From positions 1-61,085 of the forward strand of contig JANJWO010000070.1 of the NCBI GenBank assembly GCA_024709485.1: 61,085 nucleotides of DNA, given 5' to 3'. The translations under genes and the position numbers were made by a program. The notes below the pieces were generated by a model. It worked only from the letters and a program-made list of their open reading frames with translations, was not told the origin of the DNA and made no database searches. The stretch is from Hydrogenophilaceae bacterium (GTDB lineage Bacteria; Pseudomonadota; Gammaproteobacteria; Burkholderiales; Thiobacillaceae). Shown here in pieces: positions 1 through 8,886 of the stretch. How positions within the stretch are numbered: the first letter of the stretch is position 1; every line of letters starts with the position of its first letter.

Positions 1-97
1 GGTGGCACCACGCCTTCCCATCCCGAACAGGACCGTGAAACGCCTTCGCGCCAATGATAGTGAGCATCACGCTTGCGAAAGTAGGTCATCGTCAGAC
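1..97 (+). rRNA. 5S ribosomal RNA, 5' end missing
   Basis: The first ~97 bases match the 3' three-quarters of a proteobacterial 5S rRNA: the loop-C region with CCCATCCCGAACAGG, the loop E/helix IV region, and the closing GAAAGTAGGTCATCGTCAGAC. The 5' strand of helix I is absent because the window starts inside the gene. An intrinsic terminator follows directly, so this is the end of an rRNA operon. The exact 3' end is uncertain by a few bases. Confidence 0.93.
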
Positions 98-106
98 ATC
101 TACAAC

Positions 107-136
107 AAAACCCCCGCTACATGGCGGGGGTTTTTT
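107..136 (+). terminator. Rho-independent terminator of the rRNA operon
   Basis: CCCCCGC (111-117) pairs with GCGGGGG (124-130) around a 6-nt loop and is followed by six T. It sits about 10 nt after the 5S rRNA and should end the rRNA transcript. Confidence 0.9.
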
Positions 137-362
137 ATTGCGCCCGCTTTTCCTGCACGCCAAAAACATTGACCTGCCCCATAAATACCAAACCGCATCC
201 AAACATGCGGACGCGCGCAGGGATATAACTTTTGGCCTAGTCGCGCGCGGCCGGGCCTATGGCTTTTGGCTGATGTCGCGATTGCACAGGAACAGCTAAA
301 TTATGCGGGTGAGTTGACCTCACGCAGTTGTGCTTTTTAAACCATATGGAGGAGATAAGAAG

Positions 363-662
363 ATGAAATTCATTATGAAGCTGTTCGCCCTTATGTTTCT
401 TCTGATTGGATCGAGCTGGGCGGCGGTCAATATCAATACCGCCACCCAGTCCGAACTCGAAGGTGTGAAAGGCCTGGGGCCCGCAAAGGCAAAGGCGATC
501 ATCGAATACCGTGAGAAGCATGGCCCCTTCAAGTCAGTGGATGAGCTCGACAAGGTGAAGGGCTTCGGCAAATCCAGCGTGGAGAAGCTCAAAGGCGATT
601 TGTCGGCGGGCCTGGCTTCGGAACAAAGTGCCGGCAAGAGTGCTGCGAAGGCGGTCAAGTAA
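363..662 (+). CDS. ComEA-like helix-hairpin-helix DNA-binding protein
   Basis: A 99-aa exported protein. Residues 1-20 form a signal peptide ending SSWA. The rest is a ComEA-type domain with two helix-hairpin-helix units (about residues 32-47 and 62-76, with GLGPAKA and GFGKSSV hairpins), which bind DNA through the backbone. In the family this is the periplasmic DNA-binding subunit of competence. The lysine/alanine-rich tail after residue 80 may add non-specific DNA affinity. The start is the ATG at 363, preceded by a strong GGAGGAGAT ribosome site; an upstream in-frame TTG at 330 would only add residues before the signal peptide. It stands alone, as is common for comEA next to rRNA operons in betaproteobacteria. 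Confidence 0.85.
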   Translation: MKFIMKLFALMFLLIGSSWAAVNINTATQSELEGVKGLGPAKAKAIIEYREKHGPFKSVDELDKVKGFGKSSVEKLKGDLSAGLASEQSAGKSAAKAVK

Positions 663-710
663 GTCTTGGGCCGTCTAGCCTAGCCAGACTAAGCTAGACC
701 AAAGAAGAAG

Positions 711-741
711 AAAAAGGCTTGCAGCAATGCAAGCCTTTTTT
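711..741. terminator. Bidirectional intrinsic terminator between comEA and tRNA-Arg
   Basis: AAAAAGGCTTGC (711-722) pairs with GCAAGCCTTTTT (729-740) over a 6-nt loop. The A-run and T-run make it usable from both strands: it ends the comEA transcript on the plus strand and the tRNA-Arg transcript on the minus strand. A second weak inverted repeat, GTCTAGC (673-679) with GCTAGAC (693-699), lies between it and comEA. Confidence 0.8.
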
Positions 742-747
742 GTGTGG

Positions 748-824
748 TGGCGCGCCCGAAGAGATTCGAACTCCTGACCCCCTGGTTCGTAGCCAGGTAC
801 TCTATCCAGCTGAGCTACGGGCGC
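748..824 (-). tRNA. tRNA-Arg (anticodon ACG)
   Basis: On the minus strand the acceptor stem is GCGCCCG/CGGGCGC, the D-arm begins AGCTCAGCTGGAT, the anticodon loop CTACGAA carries ACG, the T-arm has GTTCGAATC, and CCA is encoded. Its length is 77 nt. ACG (read as ICG after deamination) decodes CGU/CGC/CGA. A -10 box TATAAT lies on the minus strand at 844-839, 14 nt upstream. Confidence 0.96.
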
Positions 825-960
825 GCTGCGAAGGCAAAATTATACACAAAAACAATTGCTGGATGTATAGGGTGTCCGGCATTTTCAATGATTAATTGCG
901 CGCGTTCCGGTTGAGGCTACACACTTGGGAACGAGTCCGGCTTGCCGTGACTGGGTGAAT

Positions 961-987
961 AAAAAAGCCCCGCGAAGGGGCTTTTTT
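961..987 (-). terminator. Intrinsic terminator after tRNA-Ser
   Basis: On the minus strand AAAAAAGCCCC pairs with GGGGCTTTTTT around a 5-nt loop, just downstream of the encoded CCA of tRNA-Ser. It separates tRNA-Ser from tRNA-Arg, so the two are probably separate transcripts. Confidence 0.85.
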
Positions 988-992
988 GTTTT

Positions 993-1086
993 TGGCGGAG
1001 ACGGAGGGATTCGAACCCTCGATGCAGGTTTAAGCCCGCATGCTCCCTTAGCAGGGGAGTACCTTCAACCTCTCGGCCACGTCTCC
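993..1086 (-). tRNA. tRNA-Ser (anticodon GCT)
   Basis: A class II tRNA of about 94 nt on the minus strand, starting GGAGACGTGGCCGAGAGG, with anticodon loop CTGCTAA (GCT, serine AGC/AGU), a long variable arm, GTTCGAATC in the T-loop and an encoded CCA. It lies 55 nt downstream of lysC in the same direction, an arrangement seen in many betaproteobacteria. Confidence 0.96.
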
Positions 1087-1141
1087 GGAAGAGGCGCAAG
1101 GATACCGGAAAACGACATCTTTCGCCACTCTAGGACGCTTT

Positions 1142-2368
1142 TCAGGCAGCCTTGTCGAGGTTGAAGGCTTGGTGCAGCACGCGCACCGCGAGTTCCATGT
1201 ACTTGTCTTCGAGCACCACGGAAATCTTGATTTCCGATGTGGAGATCATCTGGATGTTGATGCCGTCGTTGGCAAGCGCTTCGAACATCTTGCGCGCGAT
1301 GCCGACGTGGGAACGCATGCCGACGCCGACGATGGAGACCTTGGCGATCTTGTCGTCGCCGATGACTTCGCGCGCACCGATGGCTGCGGACGTTTTGCGG
1401 CAGACGTCCATGGCCTTGGCAAAATCGTTGCGGTGCACGGTGAAGGTGAAGTCGGTGGTGTTTTCGTGGCCGACGTTCTGCACGATCATGTCGACGTCGA
1501 CGTTGGCGTCTGCGATCGGTCCGAGAATCTGGTAGGCGATGCCGGGTTTATCCGGCACGCCGAGAACGGTGATCTTGGCTTCGTCGCGGTTGAAGGCAAT
1601 GCCGGAGATGATGGCCTGTTCCATGTTTTCGTCTTCCTCGAAAGTAATCAGCGTGCCGTCGCCTTCCTCTTCAAAACTCGACAGCACGCGCAGTTTCACC
1701 TTGTATTTGCCGGCGAATTCCACCGCGCGGATTTGCAGCACCTTGGAGCCCAGGCTCGCCATTTCCAGCATTTCCTCGAAAGTGACGGTCTTGAGGCGCC
1801 TGGCTTCGGGCACGATGCGCGGGTCGGTGGTGTAGACGCCGTCGACATCGGTGTAGATCTGGCATTCGTCGGCCTTGAGCGCGGCCGCCAGGGCCACCGC
1901 GGTGGTGTCGGATCCGCCCCGGCCCAGCGTGGTGATGTTGCCTTCGTCATCGATGCCCTGGAATCCGGCCACGACGACGACGTGGCTGTCATTGAGATCG
2001 GCGCGCATGTTCGTGTCCGGGATGTTTTCGATGCGGGCCTTGGTATAGGCATGGTCGGTGCGGATCGGCACCTGCCAGCCGGTATAGCTTTTGGCTTTTA
2101 TTCCAAGATCCTTCAGCGCCATGGCAAGCAGGGCAATGGTGACCTGTTCGCCGGTCGAGATCATGACGTCCAGCTCGCGGGGGTCGGGAGGGGTCTGCAT
2201 TTCCTTGGCCAAGGCGATGAGCCGATTGGTTTCACCGGACATGGCTGATACCACGACGACGACCTGATGCCCCTGAGCGCGGAACTTGGCGACTCTTTGC
2301 GCCACATTGCGGATGCGCTCGACGCTGCCGACCGAGGTGCCGCCGTACTTTTGAACGATTAACGCCAT
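1142..2368 (-). CDS. lysC: Aspartate kinase
   Basis: A 408-aa cytoplasmic enzyme that phosphorylates L-aspartate, the first step to lysine, threonine, methionine and diaminopimelate. The amino-acid kinase domain begins with the signature KYGGTS (residues 7-12) and contains GRGGSDTTA near residue 149. The last ~150 residues hold two ACT domains for feedback control by lysine and threonine. It is a stand-alone kinase without the homoserine dehydrogenase fusion found in ThrA/MetL. The length fits the family and the start is ATG. A possible -10 box TAGAAT lies at 2404-2399 on the minus strand. tRNA-Ser and tRNA-Arg follow downstream. Confidence 0.96.
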   Translation of the reverse strand: MALIVQKYGGTSVGSVERIRNVAQRVAKFRAQGHQVVVVVSAMSGETNRLIALAKEMQTPPDPRELDVMISTGEQVTIALLAMALKDLGIKAKSYTGWQVPIRTDHAYTKARIENIPDTNMRADLNDSHVVVVAGFQGIDDEGNITTLGRGGSDTTAVALAAALKADECQIYTDVDGVYTTDPRIVPEARRLKTVTFEEMLEMASLGSKVLQIRAVEFAGKYKVKLRVLSSFEEEGDGTLITFEEDENMEQAIISGIAFNRDEAKITVLGVPDKPGIAYQILGPIADANVDVDMIVQNVGHENTTDFTFTVHRNDFAKAMDVCRKTSAAIGAREVIGDDKIAKVSIVGVGMRSHVGIARKMFEALANDGINIQMISTSEIKISVVLEDKYMELAVRVLHQAFNLDKAA

Positions 2369-2487
2369 TTGGAATTTTGCTGACGGTAAAAAATGCCAAT
2401 TCTACTGCAAATAGCCTGTTTTCACGCGGCTGCGGAAGTTTTGTGCGCGAGGCGGAAAGTCCCCGTGCAGGCCTGCCGGGGCTCGGT

Positions 2488-3786
2488 CTAGGGCCGTTCG
2501 AACAGGGCAATGGATTCGACGTGCGCGGTATGCGGGAACATGTTGGCGACGCCGGCGGCCTTCAGGCCGTAGCCTTTGACATGGCACAGCACTTCGGCGT
2601 CGCGCGCCAGCGTGGCGGGGTTGCAGGAAACGTAGACGATGCGGCGGGGCGGATTGTCGGCGGGCAGGGATTTCACCAGTTCCATGGCGCCGTCGCGCGG
2701 CGGGTCGATCAAGAGCTTGTCGAAGCGGCCGAGCGCGGCATATTTCTCGGGCGTCATCTCGAACAGGTTGTCGACGGCATATTCGACCTCGGGCAGGCTG
2801 TTCAGCCGGGCGTTTTCCTGCGCCCGGCTGACCAGGGCCTTGCTACCCTCGAGGCCGACGACGCTGGCGCCCGAGCGGGCAATGGGCAGGGTGAAGTTGC
2901 CCAGTCCGCAGAAGAAATCGGCGATGCGCTCATGCGGTTGCGGATCCAGCAGCGCCATGGCGCGGTGCACCAGCGCCCGGTTGATGTGGGGATTGACCTG
3001 GGTGAACTCGGTGGGACGGAAGGGATGCACCACGCCGAATTCGGGCAGGCTGTATTGCAGCAATTTGCCGTTTTCGGGGTAGAAGGGCACGGCGGTATCC
3101 GGGCCCTTGGGCTGGATCCAGATTTCCACCTCATGCGCGTCGGCGAACGCGCGTACGATTTCCCCGTCTTCGTCGTTCCAGGGGGTGAGCAGACGGAAGA
3201 CCAGCACCGTCGAGGTTTCGCCGATCGCCAGTTCGATCTGCGGGATGCGGTCCGAATTCGACAGCTTGGCAACCAGCTCGCGCATGGGCATGAACAGCGA
3301 AGCGGCCTGCGGCGGCAGCACTTCGCACTTTTGCATGTCGGCGATGAACCATGATTTTTTTTCGTGAAACCCCACCAGCGCACCGCCCTTCTTGTCCACG
3401 CGCTTGACCGAGAAGCGCGCGCGGTGGCGGTAGCCCCAGGCCGGGCCGTAAAGCGCGGGCAGCATGATCTCCGGCCTGACCTTGCCGATGCGCTGCAGAT
3501 TCTCCTCCAGGATGCGCTGCTTGGCCGCGACTTGCGCGCTCACTTCCATGTGCTGCAGCACGCAGCCGCCGCAGCGGCCATAGTGCGCGCATTTCGGCAC
3601 GGCGCGCTGGCTGCTGGGCCGGAGGATGCGGGTGGCGTTGGCGCTGTCGTACTTGGGGTGCTTGCGGAAGACGGAGATCTCCGCCGTTTCCCCGGGCAGC
3701 GCGCCGTCGACGAAAGTGACCTTGCCTTCCACGCGGCAGATGCCATGGCCCTCGTGGTCGAGGGCATCAACCTGGACGACTGTCAC
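2488..3786 (-). CDS. rlmD: 23S rRNA (uracil-1939-C5)-methyltransferase RlmD
   Basis: A 432-aa SAM-dependent enzyme that makes m5U at position 1939 of 23S rRNA. It has an N-terminal TRAM RNA-binding domain, then an iron-sulfur site of four cysteines (C66, C72, C75, C154), which is the mark of RumA/RlmD, and a Rossmann methyltransferase domain with [11 protein letters not shown]. The catalytic cysteine is C388 in [11 protein letters not shown]. The start lies 3 nt after the stop of the upstream exonuclease gene, so the two are likely co-transcribed. Confidence 0.93.
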   Translation of the reverse strand: MTVVQVDALDHEGHGICRVEGKVTFVDGALPGETAEISVFRKHPKYDSANATRILRPSSQRAVPKCAHYGRCGGCVLQHMEVSAQVAAKQRILEENLQRIGKVRPEIMLPALYGPAWGYRHRARFSVKRVDKKGGALVGFHEKKSWFIADMQKCEVLPPQAASLFMPMRELVAKLSNSDRIPQIELAIGETSTVLVFRLLTPWNDEDGEIVRAFADAHEVEIWIQPKGPDTAVPFYPENGKLLQYSLPEFGVVHPFRPTEFTQVNPHINRALVHRAMALLDPQPHERIADFFCGLGNFTLPIARSGASVVGLEGSKALVSRAQENARLNSLPEVEYAVDNLFEMTPEKYAALGRFDKLLIDPPRDGAMELVKSLPADNPPRRIVYVSCNPATLARDAEVLCHVKGYGLKAAGVANMFPHTAHVESIALFERP

Positions 3787-3789
3787 GGT

Positions 3790-4566
3790 CTATTCCTTCC
3801 AGGCGGAAAGAAAGTCTTTCCAGTGTTCGCCTTCCATGGCCTGCAAGGCCGCGCGCACCCTGGCGGTTTCTTCGTGGTAGGCCGCGGTGGACAGCGCCCC
3901 GCGCATGCGCTCGAAGCGCAGGTAGAGCAGATGGGTGTTGACCACATCGGTCTCGCAGTAATCGCAGATCTCGCCCAGTTTGCCGGCCTGGAAGGCATGC
4001 CATACCTGGCTGCCGTCCATGCCCATCTTGCCCGGGAAGCCGCACAGCTTGGCCAGTTCGTCGAGCGGCGCATTGGCGCGCGGCTGATACATGGCGAGCA
4101 CGTCCATGAGGTCGAGATGGCGGGTATGGTAGCGGTTCAAATAGTTGTTCCACTTGAACTCCTTGTCCTCCTCGCCCCATTCCCAGTAGCGCTGGGCGGC
4201 GATGCCGTGCATCAGGCCGCGGTAGTGCAGCACCGGCAGATCGAAGCCGCCGCCGTTCCAGGACACCAGTTGCGGGGTGTATTTCTCGATGCCGTCGTAG
4301 AAACGCTGGACGATGTCATGCTCGGATTCGCCATCGCGCCCCAGCGTCCACACCCTGAACTGGTCGCCGCTGCGCAATGCGCAGGAGATGGCCACGATGC
4401 GATGCAGGTAATGCGGCAGAAAATCGCTGCCAGTGGCCTGGCGCCGCTGCAGCAAGGCCATTTCGGCGATTTCGCCGTCCGCGATGCCGGGAGGCAGGTC
4501 ATGCAGGCGGGCGAATCCGGCGGTGTCCGGGATGGTCTCGATATCGAAGACGAGTACAGGAGTCAC
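3790..4566 (-). CDS. Predicted 3'-5' exonuclease, DEDD superfamily (PolB-exo-like)
   Basis: A 258-aa protein of the DNA polymerase B exonuclease-like family (predicted PF10108). Catalytic acids are visible in order: D8 and E10 (FDIET), D109 (SWNGGGFDLP) and D207 (YCETDVVNT). Cellular substrate is unknown for the family. The start is GTG at 4566, with no clear Shine-Dalgarno. It is translationally close to rlmD (3-nt gap), which suggests an RNA- or repair-related role, but that is only inference from position. Confidence 0.82.
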   Translation of the reverse strand: MTPVLVFDIETIPDTAGFARLHDLPPGIADGEIAEMALLQRRQATGSDFLPHYLHRIVAISCALRSGDQFRVWTLGRDGESEHDIVQRFYDGIEKYTPQLVSWNGGGFDLPVLHYRGLMHGIAAQRYWEWGEEDKEFKWNNYLNRYHTRHLDLMDVLAMYQPRANAPLDELAKLCGFPGKMGMDGSQVWHAFQAGKLGEICDYCETDVVNTHLLYLRFERMRGALSTAAYHEETARVRAALQAMEGEHWKDFLSAWKE

Positions 4567-4653
4567 GTTCTATGGGCCTGCTGTCGAAAAGGCGCAATTT
4601 TACCGCGTCGGTGAATTCCTGACAGTTTCCAGGGCAGCCTCGGCCGGGCTGAA

Positions 4654-5922
4654 TCAAATCAGGCGCGAGCCGGCGTCTTCCGCCGCGACCGCGGCTTCGA
4701 CGTGGGAGGCGGCCACGCTGTCCATGGAAACGCCAAGTTCGACGGAGAGTCCGGACATGAGCGCGCTGTTTTGATGCTCGCAGGCATGCGCGAGGCGAAG
4801 CAGCTTGTTGATCGGCGTATCCTGGCCCGCCAGGCTCTCGTAAACCTGGCGCGGGAGGCCGATGCGCCGATAGAGCTGATTCACGGAGATGGCAAAGGCG
4901 GCCGGAAAGGTGGAGAACAGGCCGGCTTCGAATGCCTCGTCCGGGTCCGGGATGTCCGTGATCGAGCCGGCCAGCTTGCCCATCAGCAAGGCGCGGCTCA
5001 GGGCGACCTGGGTGTAGAGGCGGTTGTCGGCCGTCACCGGCGTGCCGGCCAGCGCGGTGAGAAGGGCGACGCGCTGCGAGCGCTTTCCGCCCATCTTGAT
5101 CATGGCGTGCGCCGCGGAATCCGCTTCCGTGCTCAAGCCGCCGGCCATGGAATGGGCAATTCTCAGCAACTGGGTTTCCAGAGCCGGGTTCAGGCGCACG
5201 AACTGAATCAGGCTGGGCAGCGTCTGCCGCATCGCGACGGCGGCCAGTTCCAGGCGCAGGTCGTGGTCCGGCTTCGCATGCGGTTCGGCGCGCGGCCCGG
5301 TGAAGTATTCGCCCATGAACCAGGCGGAATCCGGCCAGCGGGACAGCTCAAACTCGCGGCTGATGTTTTGAACGATGATGCGCCCGGTCGGCGATCCGCC
5401 TGGCTTGGCGCTGGCGGGGATGCGCTGGAAATGCCAGGTGTTCGGAGCAGGGTCGGGCCCCGGCGCTTCCAGGCAGAAGCGCATCGCGGGCAGGGCCGAC
5501 AATCGTCTGACCTGATCGGCCACCTTGGGGCCGGCGTCATTCAACACCCACACGATGCCCGGGTGCGCGAGCTGCGTCAGCGCCTCGGAGAGCAGAACCT
5601 CGTGGCTGATTTTCACGAACAAGGGCTGATCATTGAGCAGCCCGTCCTGCGCGAGGGAGTACAGGCCGGTCAGCAGCATGTCCTCGTTCATGCGCCTCAG
5701 CTCTTCAGGCTGCTCGTGGGACACGTCCTGGCCGCGCAACACCAGTTCGCGCGCCACGACCTGACCCTTGCGGTCGAACATGGGCTCGAAAGACAGGAAG
5801 CGGTTGCGCAATTCCTCCTCGCGCACCGGGCTGGGGGCGTTTTCCCCGCCTACGTGGGTAACCACCCCGGAACTGAGCGCCCGCGTGTCGACACCGCCGC
5901 CCTTGCTGGATGAAGAAGCCAT
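4654..5922 (-). CDS. EAL-like/HDOD domain signalling protein
   Basis: A 422-aa protein of the YuxH type. Residues ~35-210 look like a degenerate EAL domain: it begins SFEPMFDRKGQVVARELVLRG, but the EAL motif reads ELV and later catalytic acids are not evident. Residues ~215-400 form an HDOD domain. Degenerate EAL-HDOD proteins act as signalling adaptors, not phosphodiesterases, and the target here is unknown. The start is taken at the ATG at 5922; an in-frame ATG at 5961 is possible. It is divergent from pgl with 54 bp between. Confidence 0.78.
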   Translation of the reverse strand: MASSSSKGGGVDTRALSSGVVTHVGGENAPSPVREEELRNRFLSFEPMFDRKGQVVARELVLRGQDVSHEQPEELRRMNEDMLLTGLYSLAQDGLLNDQPLFVKISHEVLLSEALTQLAHPGIVWVLNDAGPKVADQVRRLSALPAMRFCLEAPGPDPAPNTWHFQRIPASAKPGGSPTGRIIVQNISREFELSRWPDSAWFMGEYFTGPRAEPHAKPDHDLRLELAAVAMRQTLPSLIQFVRLNPALETQLLRIAHSMAGGLSTEADSAAHAMIKMGGKRSQRVALLTALAGTPVTADNRLYTQVALSRALLMGKLAGSITDIPDPDEAFEAGLFSTFPAAFAISVNQLYRRIGLPRQVYESLAGQDTPINKLLRLAHACEHQNSALMSGLSVELGVSMDSVAASHVEAAVAAEDAGSRLI

Positions 5923-5932
5923 TATTGCCGGT

Positions 5933-5961
5933 TTGGGAATGTCTCTGCCAGCCGCTATCAT
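5933..5961 (+). promoter_or_regulatory. Likely sigma-70 promoter of the pgl operon
   Basis: TTGGGA (5933-5938) and TATCAT (5956-5961) are separated by 17 bp, with predicted initiation near 5968, about 10 nt before the pgl ATG. It overlaps the 5' end of the divergent EAL/HDOD gene. Confidence 0.45.
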
Positions 5962-5976
5962 GCCATTACCGGACAA

Positions 5977-6675
5977 ATGACGGAAACGATCATGGGCCCA
6001 GACTGGCAGGTTCACCCCGACCGCGATTCGCTTCTCAAGTCTGCGCTGGATATCGTGCGGCGGTGCGAAGCCGCAAGCGGCAGCATTTTTTCCATCGTTC
6101 TCGCGGGCGGCCAAACGCCCCTCGACCTCTATCGCATGCTGGCCGAAGAGCCGATGCGATGGGAAAAATGGCATGTCTATTTCGGCGACGAGCGCTGCCT
6201 GCCGCCGGAACACCCGGAGCGCAACAGCTTCCAGGCGAAGCGCGCCCTGCTCGATCGCGTGCCGATTCCCGCCGGCCAGATTTTCATCCCGCCCGCGGAA
6301 CTCGGCGCCGCCGAGTGCGCGTTGCGCTATGGCCGGCAGTTGCAGGATGCAGGCTGCTTCGATCTCGTGCTCCTCGGCCTGGGGGAAGACGGCCACACCG
6401 CCAGCCTGTTCCCCGGCCGCGATGCCGGCGCCGGGCCGGACGCTGCGGATGTGCTGCCGGTGCAGGGCGCGCCCAAGCCGCCGCCGGAACGGATCAGTCT
6501 GTCGGCGCGGCGCCTGTCGCAGGCGCACACGGTCCTGTTCCTGGTGAGCGGGGCCGGGAAACGCGATGCCGTCAGGCGCTGGCAGGCGGGGGAGGAAATC
6601 CCCGCCAGCCGGATTCATGCGCAACGGCGCGTCCTCGTCCTCGCCGATCGCGCGGCCTGTCATCCGGAATCTTGA
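5977..6675 (+). CDS. pgl: 6-phosphogluconolactonase
   Basis: A 232-aa DevB-type enzyme that hydrolyses 6-phosphogluconolactone to 6-phosphogluconate (pentose phosphate and Entner-Doudoroff pathways). Family motifs are visible: LAGGQTPLDLY (sugar-phosphate loop), YFGDERCLPPEHPERNS and LGLGEDGHTASLFPG. The length is normal. zwf and gnd are not nearby; instead it heads a plus-strand run with DUF4139, DUF1003 and a cation ATPase. The start is the ATG at 5977. Confidence 0.92.
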   Translation: MTETIMGPDWQVHPDRDSLLKSALDIVRRCEAASGSIFSIVLAGGQTPLDLYRMLAEEPMRWEKWHVYFGDERCLPPEHPERNSFQAKRALLDRVPIPAGQIFIPPAELGAAECALRYGRQLQDAGCFDLVLLGLGEDGHTASLFPGRDAGAGPDAADVLPVQGAPKPPPERISLSARRLSQAHTVLFLVSGAGKRDAVRRWQAGEEIPASRIHAQRRVLVLADRAACHPES

Positions 6676-6693
6676 TCAACAAGGAGACATTTC

Positions 6694-8133
6694 ATGAGAC
6701 AAAACCGGTTTCTCGCAGGCTTGGCCGCGGCCGTGGCGCTTTCCGGCGCCATGGCCGCGCCGCAAAATGAGAAGCTCGTCACGCGCGCCGACCAGCGCGA
6801 GGTGGCCGTCACCATTTACAACGATAACCTGGCGCTGGTGAAAGACAACCGCAAGGTCAGGCTGGAACGCGGGGTCGATCAGCTCGCCTGGCGCGAGGTC
6901 TCCGCCCAGATGCGCCCGGAAACCGCGCTGCTGCGCAGCCTTTCCAGTCCCGCCGGCTTGAGGCTCATCGAGCAGAACTTCGATTTCGATCTGCTGACGC
7001 CGCAGAAGCTGCTGGAGAAGCATGTCGGCCGCGAGGTCGCCGTCGTCAGCGTCAATCCCGCCACCGGCGCCGAGAAGCGGGAAACCGCCACGGTGCTGGC
7101 GACCAACGGCGGGACGGTGCTCAAGTTCGCCGACCGCATCGAAACCGGCGTGCCGGGGAGGCTGGCATTCGCCGGCGTGCCGGACAATCTGCGCGACCAG
7201 CCCACCCTGGTCATCACCCTGGGCAGCGCCGCCGCCGGCGTGCAGGATCTGGAGCTTTCCTATCTGACCGGAGGCTTGTCGTGGAAAGCCGATTATGTGG
7301 CCGAACTGAACGAGCAGGACGACCATCTCGACATCAACGGCTGGGTCACGCTCAGCAATCGCAGCGGCACCGCGTATGACAATGCCAGGCTGCAGCTGGT
7401 TGCGGGCGACGTGAACCGCGTGCAGGACGAGCTGGGCCGCGGCCGTCCGGCGCCGCTCATGGCCAAGACCGCCATGGCCGAAGCGGCCGACCTGAGCCAG
7501 GAGGCCTTGTTCGAATACCACCTCTATACGCTGGAACGCCCCACCACCATCGCCGACAACCAGATCAAGCAGGTGGCTTTGATGAGCGCGTCGACCGTTG
7601 CGGTGAAAAAGGAACTGCTGTTCGAAGGTCAGAACTACTACTACTCCGGCCAGTACGGCGAACTCGGGCAAAAGCTCAAGGCCGGGGTATTCGTCGAATT
7701 CGCCAACAAGGGCGAGGGGCTGGGCATCCCGCTGCCCAAGGGCGTGGTGCGGGTGTACAAGAAAGACGGCCAGGGCAATGCGCAATTCATCGGCGAAGAC
7801 CGCATCGACCATACGCCCAAGAACGAAACCGTGCGCCTCAAGCTGGGCAGTGCCTTCGACGTCACCGCCGACAGGAAGCAGACCGATTTCAAGAAGCTGG
7901 GTGGTTCCTCGCGCTACAACTACGTATTCGAGAGCGCGTACGAGATCACCATCAGGAACGCCAAGAGCGAAGCGGTCACGGTCAAGGTGGCCGAGCCCAT
8001 GCCCGGCGACTGGCAGGTGCAGTCCGAGTCGCACCCTCACCTCAAGGCCGCGGCCGATACTGCGGTGTGGCGCATCGCGGTGCCGGCAGAGGGGAAATCT
8101 GTTCTGACCTACCGGGTGCAGGTGAGGTATTGA
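6694..8133 (+). CDS. DUF4139 domain-containing exported protein
   Basis: A 479-aa protein with a signal peptide (residues ~1-22, cleavage after AMA). The body is predicted beta-rich and matches the DUF4139 family, with the typical opening that mentions an NDNLALVKD strand and the conserved segment LSYLTGGLSWKADYVAEL. The family is periplasmic or surface-exposed and of unknown function (related to mucoidy-inhibitor A-like proteins). It starts 18 nt after pgl behind an AAGGAGACA ribosome site, so it is in the same operon. Confidence 0.85.
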   Translation: MRQNRFLAGLAAAVALSGAMAAPQNEKLVTRADQREVAVTIYNDNLALVKDNRKVRLERGVDQLAWREVSAQMRPETALLRSLSSPAGLRLIEQNFDFDLLTPQKLLEKHVGREVAVVSVNPATGAEKRETATVLATNGGTVLKFADRIETGVPGRLAFAGVPDNLRDQPTLVITLGSAAAGVQDLELSYLTGGLSWKADYVAELNEQDDHLDINGWVTLSNRSGTAYDNARLQLVAGDVNRVQDELGRGRPAPLMAKTAMAEAADLSQEALFEYHLYTLERPTTIADNQIKQVALMSASTVAVKKELLFEGQNYYYSGQYGELGQKLKAGVFVEFANKGEGLGIPLPKGVVRVYKKDGQGNAQFIGEDRIDHTPKNETVRLKLGSAFDVTADRKQTDFKKLGGSSRYNYVFESAYEITIRNAKSEAVTVKVAEPMPGDWQVQSESHPHLKAAADTAVWRIAVPAEGKSVLTYRVQVRY

Positions 8134-8169
8134 CGACTATGCTGAAAAGGGCGGGGAGGCGTTTTCACC

Positions 8170-8871
8170 ATGGAGCAGAATTTTATCCATAGCAAAAAAG
8201 CTTGCCAGATCTGCGGTTCCGAACGAGCCGGCACCTTGCGGCCGGCGGCGATCGTGCGCCATGCCATCTCGGATTTGATTCGCCAGGAGACGGGGCGCTG
8301 GGACGAGGCGGGCTGGATCTGCCTGAACGACCTCCAGCATTTCCAGCAGCGCTATGTCGAGGAAGTGCTGAAGACCGAGAAGGGCGAGCTGACCCAGCTT
8401 GAGCAGGAAGTGCTGGAAAGCCTGCAAAAGCAGGAAACGCTCTCGGCCAACGCCGATGTCGAGTTCGACGCCCGCCTGACCCTCGGCCAGCGGCTGGCCG
8501 ACCGCGTCGCCGATTTCGGCGGCAGCTGGCCCTTCATCATCGCCTTCGGCGTGGCGATGTTCATCTGGATGTTCCTCAACTCCTACCTCCTGGCGGCACG
8601 CCCCTTCGATCCCTATCCCTACATCCTGCTCAATCTTTGCCTGTCCTGCCTGGCCGCAGTGCAGGCGCCGATCATCATGATGAGCCAGAACCGCCAGGAG
8701 GCGCGCGACCGGCTGCGGGCGGTGCGCGACTACCAGGTGAATCTCAAGGCCGAGCTGGAGATCCGGCATCTGCACCAGAAGCTCGATCATCTGCTGTCTC
8801 GCCAGTGGGAGCGGCTGGTGGAAATTCAGGAAATCCAGATGGAGCTCATCAACGAGATCCGCCGCCGCTGA
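8170..8871 (+). CDS. DUF1003 family membrane protein
   Basis: A 233-aa protein. The N-terminus carries a small zinc-finger-like region (C12-x2-C15 and a later WICLND cysteine). A long helical stretch precedes two transmembrane helices (about residues 118-140 and 148-172), and the C-terminal ~60 residues are strongly helical and charged. This is the standard DUF1003 layout; members often sit beside cation transporters, but the function is unknown. Only 15 nt separate it from the P-type ATPase gene, so the two products are probably made together. Confidence 0.86.
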   Translation: MEQNFIHSKKACQICGSERAGTLRPAAIVRHAISDLIRQETGRWDEAGWICLNDLQHFQQRYVEEVLKTEKGELTQLEQEVLESLQKQETLSANADVEFDARLTLGQRLADRVADFGGSWPFIIAFGVAMFIWMFLNSYLLAARPFDPYPYILLNLCLSCLAAVQAPIIMMSQNRQEARDRLRAVRDYQVNLKAELEIRHLHQKLDHLLSRQWERLVEIQEIQMELINEIRRR

Positions 8872-8886
8872 AGGCGGCCGACTCCC

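Noticed and set aside
140..330. A possible riboswitch (GEMM-like) before comEA
   Set aside because: A GCACAGG-like string and small hairpins are present, but the conserved core and paired elements of known riboswitches are not.
4654..5922. An active c-di-GMP phosphodiesterase
   Set aside because: The EAL domain is degenerate (ELV and missing acids), so catalysis is unlikely; it is listed as an adaptor.
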